Notes under the pieces: model-generated
Seen by the model: the letters and a program-made list of their open reading frames with translations, nothing else
The model's database searches: none
What the model was told of the DNA's origin: nothing
Part shown: piece by piece, positions 1 through 5,201 of the stretch
Layout of the letters: each line of letters begins with the position of its first letter
Numbering within the stretch: the stretch's first letter is position 1
DNA from: Miltoncostaeaceae bacterium
GTDB lineage: Bacteria; Actinomycetota; Thermoleophilia; Miltoncostaeales; Miltoncostaeaceae
Length of the DNA stretch: 5,201 nt
Assembly: GCA_030598075.1 (NCBI GenBank)
Contig: JAUVQP010000114.1
Span: forward strand, 1 to 5,201
Direction: 5' to 3'
Made by a program: the position numbers and the translations under genes

Positions 1-1
1 G

Positions 2-265
2 ACGGCAATCGCGCTGCTCACCCCGAGCGCGACGCTCGAGAGGATCGCTCGAACGTCCGTCACGTTTCGCGACCTCTCGCGCGCGGCCCGGGCGTGGTAC
101 CTCGAGGCCGGGGAGTGGCGGGACCGCGCGGCCGGCTACGCCATCCAGGGCCGCGGAGCGATGCTGGTTCGCCGCATCGACGGCGATCACACGAACGTGA
201 TCGGCCTGCCGCTCGCGATGACTGTCGAGGTGCTTGAGGAGGCCGGCCTCAGCCCCTGGCGCTGA
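2..265 (+). CDS. maf: Maf-family nucleoside triphosphate pyrophosphatase, C-terminal part (5' end outside window)
   Basis: Reading frame 2 is open from the left edge to a TGA at 263-265 and gives the last 87 residues of a Maf protein. Maf proteins hydrolyse non-canonical or selected nucleoside triphosphates to the monophosphate and pyrophosphate in the cytoplasm. They are linked to septum/division control in Bacillus. The diagnostic C-terminal signature is visible: GEWRDRAAGYAIQGRG at about residues 37-52 of the fragment, followed by the basic/acidic turn RRIDGDHTNVIGLPL, a close match to the family pattern of GYAIQG...NVVGLP. The Lys seen before Ala-Gly in many Maf proteins is Arg here, which I recall as common in actinobacterial members. 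The N-terminal S-x-R nucleotide-binding motif is off the window, so the substrate subgroup cannot be settled. The gene ends convergently with the monooxygenase gene, 39 bases away. Family assignment is firm; substrate is unknown. Confidence 0.9.
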   Translation, partial: TAIALLTPSATLERIARTSVTFRDLSRAARAWYLEAGEWRDRAAGYAIQGRGAMLVRRIDGDHTNVIGLPLAMTVEVLEEAGLSPWR

Positions 266-311
266 CCCTCCGGATCGCCCAAACGCATGGTCGGCAGAGC
301 GGGGTCAGCGC
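259..311. repeat. 10-bp perfect inverted repeat spanning both convergent stop codons; possible bidirectional terminator
   Basis: The arms GCGCTGACCC (259-268) and GGGTCAGCGC (302-311) are perfect reverse complements, separated by 33 bases. Each arm holds the TGA stop of one gene: maf on plus (263-265) and the monooxygenase on minus (307-305). Because both genes end in Arg-stop (CGC TGA), part of the symmetry may be chance. A hairpin between convergent genes could end transcription from both sides, but the loop is long and there is no T-tract, so a classic intrinsic terminator is not shown. Confidence 0.35.
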
Positions 312-1480
312 TCGGCGCGCGACTCCTCGTAGTCGCGTCGGGCGCGGTCGACGGCCGCTTGGCGTCGGTCGTGCAGGCCCTCCACCGCGCGGCGAGCCAC
401 GGCGTTCGAGGCCTCGATACCCCGGAGCGCACCGGTGAAACGAGGCATGACCTCGCGGGCGATGAGCTCGTAGCTGCGGAGCACAGCGTCACGCGGCGCC
501 CACTCGTGGGCCCAGATCAGCAGCGTGCCGAAGCCCCCGGAGCGCTCCTCGAGCGCCTCCATGGCGTCGATGAGGTCTTCCGGGGTACCGACGATCCAGC
601 TTCCCGCCTCGACCATCTGGTCGACGACCCGGCCGCGCGGCCCGGCGACCGGGCTGGGTCGACCCGTGATGGCCTCGGCGTAGTCCAAGAGATAGCGGGC
701 CGCGCCCTCGCGTGCCTGATCCCGAGCCTCGGCGCGGGTCTCGGCGATGTGCACAGGCACGGAGAGCCGCCAGTCGGCGCGGTCGACCGCCGTTCCCGCC
801 CGCTCCGCCTCGGCCTCGGCGATGCCCCAATGGCTCGAGAGGTCCACGGGGCCCGATGGGCCCTTCGCCACCGTCAGGGAGAGCACGCCGGTGCCGAGGG
901 CGCCGGCCAGCGCCATGCCGGCGGGCGACTCCATGCTGGTGACGGCGATCGGCGGGTGCGGATCCTGATACGGCCGCAGCTGGAGCACCGCGTCGTGCAG
1001 CTCGAACCAGTCCGACACGTGTGTCAGGGGTGTCGAGTCGGTCATGAGCCGCACGATCAGCGGCAGCGCCTCGGCCATCATCGGGCGGAGCTCGGAGGGG
1101 TCGATGCCGAGCATGGCGGCGTCGGTCAGGTGGCCGCCCGGGCCGACGCCGAAGTTGATGCGCCCGCGGGTGAGATGATCGAGCAGCGTGATGCGGTCCG
1201 CGACCATCAGCGGGTGGTGGTAGGGAAGGCTGACCACGCCCGTGCCGAGGCGAATGTGTCGCGTGCGCTCCGCGGCGAAGGCCAGGAAGAGCTCCGGGGA
1301 GGCGATGGTCTCCCAGCCCGTGCTGTGGTGCTCGCCGACCCAGGCCTCGTGGAAGCCGAGCCGGTCGAGGTGCTCGACGAGCTCGAGGTCGCGCTCGAGG
1401 GCGAGCGTGGGGTTCTGCCCCGGCTCGTGGAAGGGCGCGATGAACACCCCGAAGCGTTTCATCAAGGGGGTGGAAGCCAT
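305..1480 (-). CDS. LLM-class flavin-dependent monooxygenase, limonene 1,2-monooxygenase (LimB)-like
   Basis: A 391-residue protein of the luciferase-like monooxygenase superfamily, a TIM-barrel enzyme that uses reduced FMN supplied by a separate reductase to insert one oxygen atom from O2. Visible marks: KRFGVFIAPFH at residues 8-18 (first strand), WVGEHHS at 47-53 (conserved active-site His region), RLGTGVVSLPYHHPL at 77-91, LDHLTRGRINFGVGPG at 100-115, DRADWR at 233-238, and VGTPEDLI with SGGFGTLL at 297-321. These stretches match, from memory, the Rhodococcus limonene monooxygenase LimB almost phrase by phrase, so epoxidation of a terpene-like or other hydrophobic alkene is plausible. No other limonene-pathway gene is in view, so the substrate is open. 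The last roughly 35 residues form an Arg/Glu-rich helix. ATG at 1480 is preferred because it leaves a short leader before KRFGVF as in relatives and lies 7 bases after the upstream stop. ATG at 1462 is an alternative. Neither has a strong ribosome site, so coupling to the upstream gene is likely. Confidence 0.88.
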   Translation of the reverse strand: MASTPLMKRFGVFIAPFHEPGQNPTLALERDLELVEHLDRLGFHEAWVGEHHSTGWETIASPELFLAFAAERTRHIRLGTGVVSLPYHHPLMVADRITLLDHLTRGRINFGVGPGGHLTDAAMLGIDPSELRPMMAEALPLIVRLMTDSTPLTHVSDWFELHDAVLQLRPYQDPHPPIAVTSMESPAGMALAGALGTGVLSLTVAKGPSGPVDLSSHWGIAEAEAERAGTAVDRADWRLSVPVHIAETRAEARDQAREGAARYLLDYAEAITGRPSPVAGPRGRVVDQMVEAGSWIVGTPEDLIDAMEALEERSGGFGTLLIWAHEWAPRDAVLRSYELIAREVMPRFTGALRGIEASNAVARRAVEGLHDRRQAAVDRARRDYEESRAER

Positions 1481-1487
1481 GCGCTCG

Positions 1488-1703
1488 TCAGTAGAGTTTC
1501 GGGTAGCGGTCGAGCAGCTCGGCGTGGCGCCGCTGGCGCTCGCGACGTGCCTCCAACTCGGCGTCACCCGCCTCCTCCTTGAGGCGACGCAGCGTGGCCA
1601 TGATCTGCGTGCGACGTCTCTCGCGCTCGACCGCCTCGCGCTCGGCTTTGCGCGCGGCCCGTCGGTAGGAGCTGTTGTCGTCGGCGAAGAGTGGTGTTCC
1701 CAT
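1488..1703 (-). CDS. Small highly charged helical protein of unknown function
   Basis: A 71-residue protein starting MGTPLFADDNSSYRRAA. After a short polar N-terminus (residues 1-13) almost all of it is Arg, Glu, Ala, Lys and Leu with no Pro until residue 68, so a long helix or coiled coil is expected. It ends DRYPKLY. There is no signal peptide, membrane segment or metal motif. The ATG at 1703 is chosen over the one at 1730 because GGAGGA at 1713-1708 sits 4 bases before it, which is the best ribosome site on this strand. The stop lies 7 bases before the monooxygenase start, so the two genes probably share one mRNA. It could be a partner or stability factor for the oxygenase, but this is only inferred from position. 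I do not recognise a family. Composition alone cannot exclude a spurious frame, though the ribosome site and spacing favour a real gene. Confidence 0.65.
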   Translation of the reverse strand: MGTPLFADDNSSYRRAARKAEREAVERERRRTQIMATLRRLKEEAGDAELEARRERQRRHAELLDRYPKLY

Positions 1704-1707
1704 CCGA

Positions 1708-1713
1708 TCCTCC
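1708..1713 (-). promoter_or_regulatory. Ribosome binding site GGAGGA deciding the start of the small charged protein
   Basis: On the minus strand GGAGGA precedes the ATG at 1703-1701 by 4 bases (TCGG). The longer in-frame ATG at 1730 would place this motif inside the gene, so the shorter 71-residue form is preferred. Confidence 0.65.
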
Positions 1714-1754
1714 AGAATACCGGAGGGCACGGTCGACGAGCCCGCTGTCCCGGA

Positions 1755-1812
1755 GCCGGCCCGTTGGACGGACGGAGGGGTGGCGCGCTAGGTTGCGCAC
1801 CGACGGGCCGGC
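1755..1812. repeat. Inverted repeat in the divergent intergenic region upstream of mreB
   Basis: GCCGGCCCGT at 1755-1764 and ACGGGCCGGC at 1803-1812 are perfect 10-bp reverse complements. The match extends inward past one mismatch by two more pairs (GG 1766-1767 with CC 1800-1801), with 32 bases left in the loop. The right arm ends 10 bases before the proposed -35 box of mreB. It may be an operator pair or a stem in a leader transcribed toward the small gene, but in DNA this GC-rich it could also be chance. Confidence 0.35.
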
Positions 1813-1822
1813 CGCGCGCGGC

Positions 1823-1851
1823 TTCAGATCGCCCGCGCGCGCGGCTAAGAT
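1823..1851 (+). promoter_or_regulatory. Candidate sigma70-type promoter of the mre operon
   Basis: TTCAGA at 1823-1828 and TAAGAT at 1846-1851 are separated by exactly 17 bases; each matches four of six consensus positions. TAAGAT is the most AT-rich hexamer in a strongly GC-rich gap. Transcription would begin near 1857-1860, giving a leader of about 50 bases to the mreB ribosome site and start. The two boxes also end the two copies of an imperfect direct repeat (1812-1829 and 1833-1851). No competing promoter is evident before mreC, mreD or mrdA, so this likely drives the whole operon. Confidence 0.55.
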
Positions 1852-1896
1852 GGCCTTTCGAGACAGGGCAACCGGTAGACGGCGGCGTGCGACCAA

Positions 1897-1903
1897 AAGG
1901 AGG
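1897..1903 (+). promoter_or_regulatory. Strong ribosome binding site AAGGAGG pointing to the ATC codon at 1910
   Basis: AAGGAGG (within AAAAGGAGG, 1895-1903) is a near-perfect anti-16S match. Six bases (1904-1909) separate it from ATC at 1910-1912, which is ideal spacing. The next in-frame ATG (1952) is 48 bases away, too far to be served by it. This site therefore decides the proposed mreB start. Confidence 0.8.
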
Positions 1904-1909
1904 CGAGCC

Positions 1910-2953
1910 ATCGGGCTCCTGAGCTACGTGACCGGCTTCGGCGGCCGCGACATGGCCGTGGACTTGGGTACAGCCAACACGCTGGTGTACGTACGCGGCC
2001 GCGGCATCGTGCTATCCGAGCCGTCGGTGGTGGCCATCGATCAGCGGACGGGCGAGGTGCACGCGGTCGGCATCGAGGCCAAGCGGATGCTGGGGCGCAC
2101 ACCCGGCAACATCAGCGCCATCCGTCCCCTCAAGGACGGCGTCATCGCCGACTTCGACGTGACCGAGCAAATGCTCCGGCACTTCATCCAGAAGGTCCAT
2201 CAGAACCGCTGGGCTCATCCGCGCGTCGTGGTGTGCGTGCCGTCCGGCGTCACCGGGGTCGAGAAGCGGGCCGTCGAGGAGGCGACGCTGTCGGCCGGGG
2301 CCCGCGGCGCGTATCTCATCGAGGAGCCCATGGCCGCCGCCATCGGAGCCGGACTGCCGGTGGGGGAACCCACGGGGAGCATGGTCGTCGACATCGGCGG
2401 CGGCACGTCCGAGGTCGCGGTCATCTCGCTCGGCGGCATCGTCGTCTCGCAGTCGATCCGCGTGGGCGGCGACGAGCTTGACGAGGCGATCGTCAACTAC
2501 GCCAAGCGGGAGTACAAGTTGTTGATCGGCAACCAGACGGCCGAGGAGGTCAAGCTCGAGATCGGCTCGGCGTATTCGTTGCGCGATGAGGTGCAGGCCG
2601 AGATTCGCGGCCGCGACATGATCAGCGGCCTCCCCAAGACCGTCGTCCTCAGCTCGGAGGACGTCCGTCGGGCTCTCGAGGAGCCGCTCGTGCAGATCAT
2701 CGACGCGGTCAAGAGCACGCTCGACAAGACCCCACCGGAGTTGGCTTCGGACATCATGGACCGGGGCATCATGCTCGCGGGTGGCGGGGCGCTCTTGTCG
2801 GGTCTGGACGAGCGGCTGCGCCAGGAGACCGAGATGCCCATTCACATCGCCGAGTCGCCGCTCACCTGCGTGGCGGTCGGATCGGGCCGTTCCCTGGAAG
2901 AGTTCGAGGTCATGCAGCGGGCGAGCCGAAACGGACGACGACGGCGCCACTGA
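1910..2953 (+). CDS. mreB: MreB, actin-like rod-shape-determining protein, with probable AUC start
   Basis: A bacterial actin that binds ATP and polymerises on the inner membrane face to steer lateral cell-wall synthesis. From 1910 it has 347 residues, the usual family length. Seen motifs: phosphate-1 loop DLGTANT at 18-24, EEPMAAA at 138-144 (its Glu is expected to help ATP hydrolysis), phosphate-2 loop DIGGGTSE at 161-168, and adenosine-site GGGALLSGL at 291-299. Residues 2-10 (GLLSYVTGF) form a short hydrophobic segment that likely binds membrane. It ends in an unusual basic tail, NGRRRRH. Start choice: relatives begin M-G-L-L-S-Y, and here that first codon is ATC with an ideal ribosome site. 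ATG at 1850 would add 20 Arg-rich residues but has no ribosome site and lies at the proposed -10 box. ATG at 1952 would delete the membrane segment and start directly at AVDLGTANT. Identity is certain; the start codon is not, and a base error at 1912 is possible. First gene of the mre operon. Confidence 0.96.
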   Translation: MGLLSYVTGFGGRDMAVDLGTANTLVYVRGRGIVLSEPSVVAIDQRTGEVHAVGIEAKRMLGRTPGNISAIRPLKDGVIADFDVTEQMLRHFIQKVHQNRWAHPRVVVCVPSGVTGVEKRAVEEATLSAGARGAYLIEEPMAAAIGAGLPVGEPTGSMVVDIGGGTSEVAVISLGGIVVSQSIRVGGDELDEAIVNYAKREYKLLIGNQTAEEVKLEIGSAYSLRDEVQAEIRGRDMISGLPKTVVLSSEDVRRALEEPLVQIIDAVKSTLDKTPPELASDIMDRGIMLAGGGALLSGLDERLRQETEMPIHIAESPLTCVAVGSGRSLEEFEVMQRASRNGRRRRH

Positions 2954-2968
2954 TCCCCCACAGCTGAG

Positions 2969-3889
2969 ATGGCCACTCAGCCGAACACGGGGCTCGCACG
3001 AAGGCGGGCCAACACCCGGCGGGCGATCATCGCGGGGCTCGTCGCAGCCTGCCTCGTGCTGTTCACTGTCTATGTGCGCGAGTCGAGCGGCGGAGCGCTG
3101 CACGGGGTGCAGGACGGCGCGGCCCGCGTCGCCGCGCCGGTGCAGTCCGTGGCGAACGAGGCCGTCTCGCCCTTTGGTGATGCCTGGACGTGGATGGCCG
3201 ACCTGCGCGATGCCCGCTCGCGCGCCGAGGCCCTCGAGCGCGAGAACGGCCGGCTCCTCGCGCAGGCGGTCGAGGGCCGCTCCCAAGCCGAAGAGGTCAC
3301 GCAGCTCCGCGGTCTTGCGGGAGTCGGCGCCGGGCTCGACACCGACTACGAGCGCGTCGCGGGGGAGGTGATCGGCCGGTCGATCACCAACTGGTACAAG
3401 GCCGCCCGCCTCGACGTGGGGTCCGACCGCGGCATCGTGGTGAACTCGCCGGTGCTGGCTCTCGGGTCGGACGGACGAGGCCCGGAGGGAGCGCTCGTCG
3501 GCGTCGTCTCGGCGGTGCGGCCCGGCTCTGCGGACGTCCGCTTCGTCACGGACGGCCTCACCCAGGTCGGCGCCACCGTGCAGCGCGCGGGTGCGCCGCC
3601 CGGTCTCCTCAGCTCGAGCTCGCCCGGTCTGCTGAGCCTCAGCGGGATTCCCCGCGAGTTCCCGATCCGCGCTGGGCAGACCGTCGTGACCGCCGGGTTC
3701 TCCGGTATCGGCCTGCCCTCCGTCTATCCGCCCGGTCTGCCGGTCGGTCAGGTGTCCGGCGTCGGCCGCGAGGAGGTCACGGTGCAGCAGACCGTGCAGG
3801 TGACCCCGTTCGTCGATCCGCGCACCGCTCGATTCATGGTCGTCTTGGCCCCGACGAGCGACCGCGCGAGGCGGAGGGCCGTCGGGTGA
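2969..3889 (+). CDS. mreC: MreC, rod-shape-determining protein
   Basis: A 306-residue bitopic membrane protein that links cytoplasmic MreB/MreD to periplasm-side wall synthases and is thought to switch PBP2 on. Layout: a basic cytoplasmic N-terminus (residues 1-18, RRRANTRR), one membrane segment at about 19-36 (AIIAGLVAACLVLFTVYV), a coiled coil at about 74-117 (DLRDARSRAEALERENGRLL), then the two beta-barrel subdomains typical of MreC. Recognisable phrases are NWYKAARLDVGSDRGI (141-156) and FPIRAGQTVVTAGFSG (231-246). It closes with PFVDPRTARFMVVLAP and a basic tail. It lies 15 bases after the mreB stop. Only a weak purine stretch (CTGAG) precedes the ATG, so its translation may depend on ribosomes arriving from mreB. 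No TTG/GTG alternative with a better site was evident. Confidence 0.95.
   Translation: MATQPNTGLARRRANTRRAIIAGLVAACLVLFTVYVRESSGGALHGVQDGAARVAAPVQSVANEAVSPFGDAWTWMADLRDARSRAEALERENGRLLAQAVEGRSQAEEVTQLRGLAGVGAGLDTDYERVAGEVIGRSITNWYKAARLDVGSDRGIVVNSPVLALGSDGRGPEGALVGVVSAVRPGSADVRFVTDGLTQVGATVQRAGAPPGLLSSSSPGLLSLSGIPREFPIRAGQTVVTAGFSGIGLPSVYPPGLPVGQVSGVGREEVTVQQTVQVTPFVDPRTARFMVVLAPTSDRARRRAVG
3873..3878 (+). promoter_or_regulatory. Ribosome binding site GGAGGG of mreD, inside the end of mreC
   Basis: GGAGGG lies 7 bases before the GTG at 3886-3888 and fixes the mreD start at the position that overlaps the mreC stop. Confidence 0.75.
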
Positions 3890-4458
3890 GCGATCCCTCG
3901 GTCGCGGACGCCGTCTCCCCGGCGGCGCGGAGCGCGGCTCCGCCCGGCATCTGGATCGTCGCGCTGATTGCCTTCTGCGCTGTCCTGCTCCAGATCACGC
4001 TGTTCTCGTTCGTGCGTCTCGGTGACGGCATACCCGACATCGTCGCGGCGGCCGTGGTGGCCGCGGGCCTCTGGCGGGGGCCGCTGGTCGGCGCGGTGAC
4101 CGGCTTCTGCTCGGGTCTCTTGGTCGAGCTGACCTCTCCGATTGACAGCGTCGGGGTGTTTGCGCTGTTGTATCTCGTCGTGGGTGTGGTCGCCGGCCGC
4201 TATTGCGAGCGGGAGGAGTCCAAGAGCCTCTGGGCGCCGCTGGCCTTTACCGTCGTGGCGGCGCTGTTCGTGCAGGTCGGCTTCGCCTTGGTGCAGGTGT
4301 CGCTGGGCAAGTCGCTCGACACCCCCTCCTTCGTGGCCTCCGCGCTCGTCCCGTCGCTGATCCTGACCGCCTTGCTCACGCCCCCCGTGTTGCTGCTCGC
4401 GCGTCGCGTCCTCGGGCGCCCACGCATCGTCGAGCCCTACGCGCTCGGGCGCGCGTGA
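3886..4458 (+). CDS. mreD: MreD, rod-shape-determining membrane protein
   Basis: A 190-residue integral membrane protein that works with MreC in the elongasome. MreD sequences diverge greatly, and this call rests on length, topology and position between mreC and the PBP2 gene. After a polar Ala/Pro-rich N-terminus (1-20) there are about five hydrophobic segments: roughly 22-44 (IWIVALIAFCAVLLQITLF), 51-81, 88-104 (SVGVFALLYLVVGVVAG), 115-139 and 148-174. The DGIPDIV at 47-53 and GLWRGPLVGAVTGFCSGLL at 61-79 fit the family's usual PDLLL...G...G..G.GF..GLL pattern. The start is GTG at 3886, overlapping the mreC stop as GTGA, with a good ribosome site. The open frame extends far upstream of this inside mreC (to 3190), but that part is an mreC shadow with unnatural Arg-rich composition and is excluded. 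Confidence 0.92.
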   Translation: MSDPSVADAVSPAARSAAPPGIWIVALIAFCAVLLQITLFSFVRLGDGIPDIVAAAVVAAGLWRGPLVGAVTGFCSGLLVELTSPIDSVGVFALLYLVVGVVAGRYCEREESKSLWAPLAFTVVAALFVQVGFALVQVSLGKSLDTPSFVASALVPSLILTALLTPPVLLLARRVLGRPRIVEPYALGRA

Positions 4459-5201
4459 GCGCCCTCCCACGAGCCCAGCGGGCCGACTCGGGGGGCGGCC
4501 GGCCGCCCATCGACCAGTCGCTCGCGTTCCGGATAGCGGTGCTCGGCGGCATCGCCCTCGCCCTCCTCGCGATCCTTCTGGTGCGGTTGTGGTTCCTGCA
4601 GGTGGTGGGCAGCGAGGAGTACGAGGCGCGCGCCGACGGCAACCGGCTTCGTGAGGTGGTCACCGAGGCGCCCCGGGGCGTGATCACGGATCGCAACGGG
4701 GTGATCCTCGTGGCGAACACGCCGACCATGAGCGTCGTGGCGCGACCGCGCGAGCTGACCGGCGAGCGTCGGGACATCATCCTCCAGCGACTGTCGCGCA
4801 GGCTACGCGTCCCGCTGAGCGAGCTTCGCGAGCGGATCGAAGCGGGTGGGGGCACGCCCTTCCAGTCGGTCGTCCTGGTCGACAACGTCGATCCGCGCAC
4901 CGCGCTTTACCTCTCCGAGCGGCGCCGACAGTTTCCGGGTATCGGCCTGCAGGAGACCTTTCAGCGCACGTACCCGGAGGGGCGTCTCGCCGCGCACATC
5001 CTCGGCCGGGTCGGTCCGATCACCGTCCAGATGGCGAAGACCTACCGCTCCCGCGGCTATAGCGGCGAGGAGAGCGTCGGCATAGGGGGTATCGAGGCCA
5101 CGTACGAGGAGTGGTTGCGCGGCGCGCCGGAAAGGCTCTTGGTGGAGGTCGACGCCGCGGGCGAACTGGTGGGCCAGGGCGTCGTGTCTCGAGACGCGGC
5201 C
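4455..5201 (+). CDS. mrdA: Penicillin-binding protein 2 (class B elongasome transpeptidase), N-terminal part (3' end outside window)
   Basis: The first 249 residues of PBP2, the transpeptidase that cross-links lateral-wall peptidoglycan with RodA as glycosyltransferase partner. Visible: a Gly/Pro-rich cytoplasmic leader (1-22), a signal-anchor membrane helix at about 25-50 (FRIAVLGGIALALLAILLV), and the class B PBP entry motif PRGVITDRNGVIL at 73-85. The pedestal/dimerisation domain follows, with FPGIGLQETFQRTYPEG (160-176), HILGRVG (181-187) and GIGGIEATYEEWLRG (209-223), the last equivalent to the G-x-x-GLE..Y...L.G motif. The catalytic SxxK, SxN and KTG motifs lie beyond the right edge, so activity cannot be judged. 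The GTG start overlaps the mreD stop as GTGA. No purine-rich ribosome site is visible upstream, so translation probably depends on termination-reinitiation after mreD. PBP2 rather than a divisional PBP is inferred from the mre context. Confidence 0.93.
   Translation, partial: MSALPRAQRADSGGGRPPIDQSLAFRIAVLGGIALALLAILLVRLWFLQVVGSEEYEARADGNRLREVVTEAPRGVITDRNGVILVANTPTMSVVARPRELTGERRDIILQRLSRRLRVPLSELRERIEAGGGTPFQSVVLVDNVDPRTALYLSERRRQFPGIGLQETFQRTYPEGRLAAHILGRVGPITVQMAKTYRSRGYSGEESVGIGGIEATYEEWLRGAPERLLVEVDAAGELVGQGVVSRDAA

Noticed and set aside
287..1582. Long plus-strand open frame (431 codons) opposite the monooxygenase gene
   Set aside because: Its product is His/Arg/Gly-rich with no family signature, and it mirrors the clear LLM-class protein on the other strand; such shadows are routine at this GC content.
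1714..1719. TATTCT on the minus strand as a -10 box for the small-protein gene
   Set aside because: Transcription would start inside or after the ribosome site at 1713-1708, and no -35 match lies at 16-18 bases.
1850..1909. In-frame ATG at 1850 extending MreB by 20 Arg-rich residues
   Set aside because: It has no ribosome site, overlaps the candidate -10 box, and the extension has no counterpart in MreB; it also ignores the ideal ribosome site at 1897-1903. It remains a fallback if AUC initiation is disproved.
2012..3286. Minus-strand 424-codon open frame across mreB and mreC
   Set aside because: Antisense shadow of two firmly identified genes, with low-complexity Arg/Asp/His composition.
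3190..3885. Upstream extension of the mreD frame through mreC
   Set aside because: The residues are Arg/Gly/Pro-rich shadow of mreC; the GTG at 3886 with its GGAGGG site gives a normal MreD length.
3748..4470. Minus-strand open frame of 240 codons opposite mreD
   Set aside because: Extremely His/Gln/Arg-rich antisense shadow of a membrane protein gene, with no recognisable domain.
1..5201. CRISPR arrays, tRNA/rRNA genes, insertion sequences
   Set aside because: No regularly spaced repeats, cloverleaf or rRNA-like stretches, or transposase motifs were seen on either strand by eye.

Overview
The window is very GC-rich and coding-dense. It looks like an actinobacterial chromosome, and the protein sequences resemble the Thermoleophilia (Solirubrobacter/Gaiella-type) lineage. 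That taxonomic guess rests on remembered similarity of MreB and on GC-rich codon use; no search was run. The core of the window is a rod-shape (elongasome) operon on the plus strand: mreB, mreC, mreD and the 5' part of the PBP2 gene mrdA, which runs off the right edge.

Layout: (1) 2-265, plus: the 3' end of a maf-type nucleotide pyrophosphatase gene. (2) 305-1480, minus: a flavin-dependent monooxygenase of the luciferase-like superfamily, closest in memory to limonene 1,2-monooxygenase (LimB). It is preceded by a 71-residue, very charged helical protein (1488-1703, minus), and the two look like a two-gene operon. (3) 1704-1909: a divergent intergenic region with a large inverted repeat, a good sigma70-like promoter and a strong Shine-Dalgarno sequence, all pointing to mreB. 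(4) 1910-5201, plus: mreB, mreC, mreD and mrdA with gaps or overlaps of 15, -4 and -4 bases.

The Mre genes and PBP2 act together. MreB filaments on the inner membrane face, with MreC and MreD, guide and activate the PBP2 transpeptidase (with RodA, presumably encoded just beyond the window) to build the lateral wall. A maf gene beside mre genes is a known arrangement in bacteria. Here the monooxygenase pair sits between them on the opposite strand, which suggests an insertion into an ancestral maf-mre block.

The most interesting point is the mreB start. The Shine-Dalgarno spacing, the promoter position and the expected N-terminus all point to an AUC codon at 1910-1912, where relatives would have AUG. 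Either this is a rare non-canonical start codon on an essential shape gene, or it is a base error in the sequence. I saw no RNA gene, CRISPR array, transposase or clearly novel multi-gene system.
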